Assembly (NCBI GenBank): GCA_002376725.1
Contig: DFOM01000011.1
Location: forward strand, 1 to 29,099
DNA length: 29,099 nucleotides
Direction: 5' to 3'
Source: Cloacimonetes bacterium UBA3541
GTDB lineage: Bacteria > Cloacimonadota > Cloacimonadia > Cloacimonadales > Cloacimonadaceae
This document shows, piece after piece, positions 23,813-29,099 of this stretch. Positions within the stretch are counted from its first letter, which is position 1, and every line of letters starts with the position of its first letter. Below the pieces are notes generated by a model. That model saw only the letters and a list, made by a program, of their open reading frames with translations, was not told where the DNA came from and made no database searches. The position numbers and the translations under genes are program-made.

Positions 23813-26704
23813 TTGAAGAACAAGATTATCATTAAAAGCGCTAGTGAGCACAATTTAAAAAATATAAGTCTAGAGATTCCACGAGATGAATTGATAGTAT
23901 TTACTGGTATCTCAGGTTCTGGAAAATCATCTTTAGCATTTGATACTCTTTATGCAGAGGGACAACGGCGTTATGTGGAATCTTTATCTGCCTATGCCAG
24001 ACAATTTTTAGGTCAGATGGAGAAACCTAAAGTTGACTATATAGAAGGTTTATCGCCAGCTATCGCAATCCAGCAGAAAGCAGCCAGCAAAAATCCTCGC
24101 TCCACGGTCGGAACTGTTACTGAGATATATGATTATTTAAGGGTTTTATATGCACGGGTAGGAAAACAGTATTGTCATATCTGTGGTAATCCTGTAGGTG
24201 CTCAAACGGTAGATCAGATGACCGCTTATCTGATGCAGCGACCGGAGAAAACGAAAATTCAGATACTAGCACCTCTGGTGCAATCCCGTAAAGGTGAGCA
24301 TAAAGAAATATTAGATGATTTAAGACAACAAGGATTTGTTCGGGTCTTAATTAATGGACAACTGCGTAGTCTGGAAGAAAATATCGTTTTGGATAAAAAA
24401 AGTAAACACGATATAGATGTAGTTATAGATCGGATAGTGATAAAATCTGGTGTGGAATCAAGAGTGCGAGATTCTCTTGAACTTGCTTTAAAATTGACGG
24501 ATGGTGTGGTTAAAGTTAACTTTCCAGATGAAAGTGAAACTATTATTATGTCCTCTACCAATTCTTGTCCGCATTGCAATATAGGATTTGAAGATTTGAC
24601 ACCGCAACATTTTTCCTTTAACAGTCCTATAGGTGCTTGTCCTGAATGCAATGGTCTGGGTTATAAACTGGAATTTGATCCCGATTTAGTAGTTCCTTAT
24701 CCCGAGAGGTCAATTAGAGAAGGAGCTGTTGCTCCCTGGGGAACTCTTGAAAACAAAATGGATACCTGGACCGGAAGGACTATCCATAATCTAGCTAGTT
24801 ATTATAATTTTTCTCTGGATACACCCTGGTTTCAGCTTCCTGAATGGATAAAATCTCTTATACTTTACGGTTCAAAGGGAAAAAGATTCAGGATGGAATG
24901 GCAAAACAAAAATGGACATAGTGTCTATAATATGCGTTTTGAAGGTGTAATAAATACTCTGGATAGAAGAATGAGAGAAACCTCTTCTGAAGATGCCAGA
25001 AGATATTATTTGCAGTTTATAAGCGATAAACCCTGTCCTGAATGTGGAGGTAAAAAACTAAAAGCAAGTTCGTTAGCTGTTAGAGTAGGAGACAAAAATA
25101 TAGCTGAAATAACTGCTATGAGTGTATGTGAAGCTTTTAATTTTTTCAATAATTTGAAATTAAAAGGGAATGACCAAATCATAGCGGCTGAAATCTTGAA
25201 GGAATTACGGAATAGACTTAGTTTTTTACAAAGCGTGGGATTGTATTATCTTACACTAGATAGAAGATCTCCAACCCTTTCTGGAGGAGAAAGTCAACGC
25301 ATTAAACTTGCCAGTCAAATAGGAAATCAGCTCGTTGGTGTGATGTATATCCTTGATGAGCCAAGCATTGGTCTTCATCAAAGAGATAATTCTATGCTTT
25401 TACAAATGCTATGTCAATTACGCGATCTTGGAAATACCGTTATTGTAGTAGAGCATGATGAAGAAACTATTCGCACAGCTGATATGATTGTTGATTTTGG
25501 TCCCAAGGCTGGTATCTATGGTGGAGAAATAGTTGCTAGTGGAACGGTTAATGATATTATAAATTGCAATAGATCTTTAACTGGTGATTATTTATCCGGA
25601 CGAAAGACTATTCCTATTCCTGAAGTAAGAATTCCTCCCGAGCAAGGTTACATTTCTATAAGAGGCGCAAAACATAACAATCTGAAAGATATTAATGTGG
25701 ATATCCCTCTGGGATTATTTGTTTGTGTTACCGGTGTTTCTGGAAGTGGGAAAAGTTCGCTTATCAATCAAACTCTTTATCCTTATCTACATAACTATTT
25801 TTACCATACTAGTCACAAAGTGGGAAGAGTAAATATGGTTGAAGGCATTGAAAATATAGATAAAATTATAAACATTAATCAGCAACCTATAGGAAGAACT
25901 CCCCGTTCCAATCCTAGCACCTATGTTAAGGTATTTGACCCTATCCGGATGCTATACAGTCAGTTACCAGCAGCAAAAATGCGAGGTTATAGTGCTGGAC
26001 GCTTTTCTTTCAATGTTAAAGGTGGAAGATGTGAAGCTTGTCAAGGCGCTGGAGTCAAACAAATTGAAATGCATTTTATGCCTGATATCTATGTGACCTG
26101 TGAAGCTTGTAAAGGGAAAAGGTATAATCAAGAAACTCTTTCTATTCGTTATAAAGGTAAAAATATTGCTGAAATACTGGATATGGATGTTCAGGAAGCT
26201 TATGAATTTTTCCAGAATATTCCTGCTATTCGCAATAAGCTTCAAACTTTAATGGAAGTAGGTTTGCACTATATTAAATTGGGACAGCCCTCAACCACTC
26301 TTTCTGGAGGAGAAGCTCAAAGAATAAAACTGTCCCGTGAATTGAGCAAAGTCAGCACCGGAAAAACATTATATTTACTGGATGAACCTACAACTGGTCT
26401 TCATTTTGATGATATAAACCGTCTTCTGCAAGTGCTTAGAAAACTAGTAAAAATGGGGAATACGGTAATAGTTATTGAACATAATATGGATGTGATAAAA
26501 AGTGCTGATTGGGTTATTGATTTAGGTCCCGAAGGAGGAGATGAAGGTGGCTATCTTGTAGCTGAAGGTACTCCCGAGCAAATAATGAAAAATAAGAATT
26601 CTTATACTGGGCAATTTTTGAAAAAACATTATAGACAAGATAAAGTAGAAAAACCAGAAATAAGCCGAAAAGCTACAAAAAAGTTGGTCAAAAAGGCAAT
26701 TTAG
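23813..26704 (+). CDS. uvrA: Excinuclease ABC subunit A, TTG start
   Basis: UvrA is the ABC-type ATPase that finds DNA damage and loads UvrB. The 963-residue product is full length. The start is TTG, chosen because TAAGGAG at 23801-23807 lies at ideal distance and the product then begins KNKIIIKSASEHNLKN, as other UvrA proteins do. Two ABC modules are complete: Walker A GISGSGKSS (32-40) and GVSGSGKSS (641-649), signatures LSGGE at 489-493 and 830-834, and DEPSIGLHQRD and DEPTTGLHFDD for the Walker B regions. Zinc sites appear as CHIC, CPHC with CPEC, CPEC, and CEAC twice. The C-terminal tail is lysine-rich. The GH13 gene starts 7 nt after the stop, so both are probably co-transcribed. Confidence 0.97.
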   Translation: MKNKIIIKSASEHNLKNISLEIPRDELIVFTGISGSGKSSLAFDTLYAEGQRRYVESLSAYARQFLGQMEKPKVDYIEGLSPAIAIQQKAASKNPRSTVGTVTEIYDYLRVLYARVGKQYCHICGNPVGAQTVDQMTAYLMQRPEKTKIQILAPLVQSRKGEHKEILDDLRQQGFVRVLINGQLRSLEENIVLDKKSKHDIDVVIDRIVIKSGVESRVRDSLELALKLTDGVVKVNFPDESETIIMSSTNSCPHCNIGFEDLTPQHFSFNSPIGACPECNGLGYKLEFDPDLVVPYPERSIREGAVAPWGTLENKMDTWTGRTIHNLASYYNFSLDTPWFQLPEWIKSLILYGSKGKRFRMEWQNKNGHSVYNMRFEGVINTLDRRMRETSSEDARRYYLQFISDKPCPECGGKKLKASSLAVRVGDKNIAEITAMSVCEAFNFFNNLKLKGNDQIIAAEILKELRNRLSFLQSVGLYYLTLDRRSPTLSGGESQRIKLASQIGNQLVGVMYILDEPSIGLHQRDNSMLLQMLCQLRDLGNTVIVVEHDEETIRTADMIVDFGPKAGIYGGEIVASGTVNDIINCNRSLTGDYLSGRKTIPIPEVRIPPEQGYISIRGAKHNNLKDINVDIPLGLFVCVTGVSGSGKSSLINQTLYPYLHNYFYHTSHKVGRVNMVEGIENIDKIININQQPIGRTPRSNPSTYVKVFDPIRMLYSQLPAAKMRGYSAGRFSFNVKGGRCEACQGAGVKQIEMHFMPDIYVTCEACKGKRYNQETLSIRYKGKNIAEILDMDVQEAYEFFQNIPAIRNKLQTLMEVGLHYIKLGQPSTTLSGGEAQRIKLSRELSKVSTGKTLYLLDEPTTGLHFDDINRLLQVLRKLVKMGNTVIVIEHNMDVIKSADWVIDLGPEGGDEGGYLVAEGTPEQIMKNKNSYTGQFLKKHYRQDKVEKPEISRKATKKLVKKAI

Positions 26705-26711
26705 TCAGTTT

Positions 26712-28895
26712 ATGGCAGAAATTCAATTTCGGTATCAGCCTCCTACTTCAGGAACTCATTTAGTTGGATTAGCTGGTGATTTTACGGGATGGGAAATCCT
26801 TGATATGGACGAAATAGGGGGAGTTTATTTCTTAAATCTCCATATTGATGAAGGACGCTACTGCTATAAATTTATTGTGGATGGAAATTGGATTCCTGAT
26901 CCTGCTAATCCTTTAACTGAACCAGATCCCTTTGGTGGCTACAATTCTATTCTCATTGTTCAGGAAACTATTCCATCTCATTTCAACTGGAAAGAGATAA
27001 TGCAGAATTTGAACCTGTTGGATGAACGAAGGGGTTATTTTCTTGTCTTTAATCGTTTATCCGAGGGAAAATATGAATTACGATTTAATTGGTTTCCCTC
27101 CTTACCTGCAGATTTGACTGCTATTATTGATGGATCTCATTATACTTTATACCGGTTAGGAATCACAGGAAATCAAGAAGTTTTTCACTGTCTTTTTTAT
27201 TGCAAAGCAGAGTTCTGCAATTTAAAAATAAAGATTCAGGGTAACAATAATATTCTTTTCTGGGGTGCTGAAGGATTTTCTTTTCAGGAAGATAAAGTTA
27301 CACCATATTTATTAGAACTATCAAGTGTTCCAATTTTTTCAGTGCCTGAGTGGGTTGCTCATAGTGTTATTTATCAGATTTTCCCTGATCGTTTTTGCAA
27401 TGGTGACCCATCCAATGATCCAGATTTTAGTGAAGATTATTATAAGGATTGCAGAACTCCTCCACCTCCGGGAGAATTCTTACCTCCCTATGCAGAGTAT
27501 TTTCACTTAGTTAAGGATTGGTATGATATCAGCTATTTGAAACAAAGTCCCTGGCTACCTGAAGGAAAACCTGATTGGTGGTGTTTTTATGGAGGTGACA
27601 TAGCAGGAGTTCGTCAAAAACTTCCTTATCTGAAGGATCTAGGTGTTAATCTGCTTTATTTTAATCCTCTATGGCAGGCTAAATCCAATCATAAATACGA
27701 TGCAGCAGATTTCAAGAAGGTTGATCCCCATTTTGGAACTGAAGAGGAACTTAAAACATTAGTTAAAGAAGCTCATCAGAATGATATGAGAATCATCCTG
27801 GATGTGGCTTTCAATCATACAGGAGAAACCTTCTGGGCTTTTCGTGATGTCGTAGAAAAAGGACCAAATTCGCCTTATTGGCTCTGGTATGACTGGCATA
27901 AATGGCCTCTTCCTGATCCACTTCCACCAGATTTTAATCCTCGTGAATATTATGAATGCTGGTGGGGCATAAAAGATATGCCAGATCTTAATTATGATCT
28001 CAGCCGTCCTCATCCAGCAGAAAACTATGTGCGTGATATTAATAAAGCGGTTCCCAACCGTTCTTTAATAAATCATATTCTGGAATGTGTACGCTGGTGG
28101 ATAGTAGATATTGATATTGATGGTTTTAGATTGGATATTCCTAATGAAGTTCCATACTGGTTTTGGGAACTGTTTAGAAAAGAAGTAAAAGCAATGAAAC
28201 CTGATGCCTGGATAGTTGGAGAAATCTGGCATAGCGGTAAAGGATGGGTAAATCATCGCTATTTTGATTCCATTATGAACTATGCTTATTTCAAAGATCC
28301 CGTTCTGGAATTCTTTATTCTCGGTATCTGTGATAAGCAAAACTTTTACTCAAGAATTGAAAATGGTCTGGCTCAATATCCCATTCAGGGAATGAAAGCA
28401 ATGATGAATCTACTGGGAAGTCATGATACCATAAGGATTTTGGAACTTGCTAAAGGTAATGTTAACAAACTTAAACTGGCACTTCTTTTTCAGATGACTT
28501 TTATTGGAGCTCCACATATATATTATGGTGATGAAATTGCTATGTTAGGAGGAAAAGATCCTGATAATCGTCGTCCCTTCAACTGGAAATGGGAAGAAAA
28601 TCCTGTAGCTATTGACCTTAGAGAGTATTATAAAACTCTTATTAAGTTAAGATTATCAAATCCTCTCTTAATAGATGGAGAATTTAGCTTTATTTCTACT
28701 CCAGAAGGACTTCTTGCCTGGAGAAGATATGACGAAAATTCCCAGATTGATGTAGTACTAAATTATGGAAAAGATAAATTATCCTTGGATTTTTTATCAA
28801 TTTCAGAAATTATCCTAATTTTAGGAGATATAGACCAGACATCTGATTCAATAATACTTTATCCTGAATCTGGCATAGTATATAATACATATTAA
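26712..28895 (+). CDS. Cytoplasmic GH13 alpha-amylase-family hydrolase (neopullulanase/cyclomaltodextrinase type) with two N-terminal beta domains
   Basis: A 727-residue enzyme for alpha-glucans, with no signal peptide. Residues 1-85 form a CBM48/AMPK-like glycogen-binding domain (LAGDFTGW, YCYKFIVDGNWIPDPANP). Residues about 95-205 form a second beta domain resembling the N-terminal CBM34 region of neopullulanases. The catalytic barrel follows: VIYQIFPDRFCNGDP, GGDIAGVRQKLPYLKDLGVN, DVAFNHTG (region I), DGFRLDIP with nucleophile D475 (II), VGEIWH with acid/base E504 (III), and GSHDT with D572 (IV). A short C-terminal beta domain ends the protein. It probably hydrolyses maltodextrin, cyclodextrin or glycogen-derived chains. 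The ribosome binding site is weak, consistent with coupling to uvrA 7 nt upstream, an unusual partner. Confidence 0.93.
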   Translation: MAEIQFRYQPPTSGTHLVGLAGDFTGWEILDMDEIGGVYFLNLHIDEGRYCYKFIVDGNWIPDPANPLTEPDPFGGYNSILIVQETIPSHFNWKEIMQNLNLLDERRGYFLVFNRLSEGKYELRFNWFPSLPADLTAIIDGSHYTLYRLGITGNQEVFHCLFYCKAEFCNLKIKIQGNNNILFWGAEGFSFQEDKVTPYLLELSSVPIFSVPEWVAHSVIYQIFPDRFCNGDPSNDPDFSEDYYKDCRTPPPPGEFLPPYAEYFHLVKDWYDISYLKQSPWLPEGKPDWWCFYGGDIAGVRQKLPYLKDLGVNLLYFNPLWQAKSNHKYDAADFKKVDPHFGTEEELKTLVKEAHQNDMRIILDVAFNHTGETFWAFRDVVEKGPNSPYWLWYDWHKWPLPDPLPPDFNPREYYECWWGIKDMPDLNYDLSRPHPAENYVRDINKAVPNRSLINHILECVRWWIVDIDIDGFRLDIPNEVPYWFWELFRKEVKAMKPDAWIVGEIWHSGKGWVNHRYFDSIMNYAYFKDPVLEFFILGICDKQNFYSRIENGLAQYPIQGMKAMMNLLGSHDTIRILELAKGNVNKLKLALLFQMTFIGAPHIYYGDEIAMLGGKDPDNRRPFNWKWEENPVAIDLREYYKTLIKLRLSNPLLIDGEFSFISTPEGLLAWRRYDENSQIDVVLNYGKDKLSLDFLSISEIILILGDIDQTSDSIILYPESGIVYNTY

Positions 28896-29011
28896 TTGGT
28901 ATAACCATATTTTTATGGAGTAAATTGCTTTATTGTTAGTATGTTAATAAACGCTGAAATCCAAATTGACATTAAAATTGATTTTAAGATTAAGGATTAA
29001 AAGGTGAATAA

Positions 29012-29099
29012 ATGAAAGGGAAAATATTACTTTGTGTGACTGGTGGAATTGCAGCATACAAAGCAATTGATTTAGCAAGTCAATTGACGAAATCGGGAT
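29012..29099 (+). CDS. coaBC: CoaBC (phosphopantothenoylcysteine decarboxylase/synthetase), 3' end cut off by the window
   Basis: Only the first 29 codons are present. They read MKGKILLCVTGGIAAYKAID and continue LASQLTKSG, the FMN-binding N-terminal strand-loop-helix of the Dfp/CoaC flavoprotein, which decarboxylates phosphopantothenoylcysteine in CoA synthesis. An AAGGTG ribosome binding site at 29001-29006 sits 5 nt before the ATG. Whether the CoaB synthetase half is fused cannot be seen here; in most bacteria it is. Other HFCD flavoproteins (for example UbiX or EpiD relatives) share part of this motif, but GGIAAYKA is most typical of CoaBC. Confidence 0.88.
   Translation, partial: MKGKILLCVTGGIAAYKAIDLASQLTKSG

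Noticed and set aside
28905..28918. Hairpin CCATATTTTTATGG as a terminator of the GH13 gene
   Set aside because: The stem is only 5 bp of mostly A-T and no T run follows.
28966..28994. Promoter for coaBC from TTGACA at 28966
   Set aside because: The -35 is perfect, but the best candidate -10 at 17-nt spacing (ATTAAG) matches too poorly to call.

Overview
This is an AT-rich stretch of chromosome from a Gram-negative (two-membrane) bacterium. The envelope type follows from a TolC / membrane-fusion lipoprotein / RND transporter set, a signal-peptide barrel-like protein, MurJ and a lipobox protein. The mix (long DUF2723-TPR protein, DUF3467 protein, short NifU-domain protein, low GC, mostly clear AAGGAG-type ribosome binding sites) would fit Cloacimonadota or a Bacteroidota-like relative. 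That assignment is inference; no rRNA or other decisive marker is present. I see no phage, insertion sequence, CRISPR array, tRNA or rRNA.

Layout. Positions 1-4453 (+): the 3' part of ftsY, a 1075-residue Dna2-like nuclease-helicase fusion, and a DUF3467 protein. A strong two-way hairpin terminator follows at 4457-4488. Positions 4528-5319 (-): a small NifU-domain protein and an unrecognised exported barrel-like protein. Positions 5425-11626 (-): a four-gene drug-efflux operon in the order TetR regulator, TolC, membrane-fusion lipoprotein, RND pump, with a near-perfect 19-bp palindrome just upstream of the regulator. Positions 11627-12025: non-coding, with two imperfect inverted repeats. Positions 12026-18000 (-): aminotransferase, two sugar-type ABC permeases lacking their binding protein and ATPase, and a DUF2723 membrane glycosyltransferase-like protein with TPR-like repeats. 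Positions 18081-23206 (-): GNAT acetyltransferase, holB, murJ, uvrC, the last three with overlapping ends. Positions 23207-23812: a divergent intergenic region holding an 11-bp tandem array next to an inverted copy of its unit. Positions 23813-28895 (+): uvrA (TTG start) and a cytoplasmic GH13 maltodextrin-type hydrolase. Position 29012 to the edge (+): the first 29 codons of coaBC.

How it fits together: most of the window is housekeeping (protein targeting, nucleotide excision repair with uvrA and uvrC flanking one divergent region, DNA polymerase clamp loading, lipid II export, CoA synthesis) plus one self-contained regulated efflux operon. No clearly new multi-gene system is visible. The points most worth a second look are the RND pump whose canonical proton-relay residues are replaced (S405-N406 and N925), the Dna2-like fusion without an apparent Fe-S cysteine set, the 11-bp array at 23451-23518, and the ABC permease with a roughly 60-residue insert in its first external loop.
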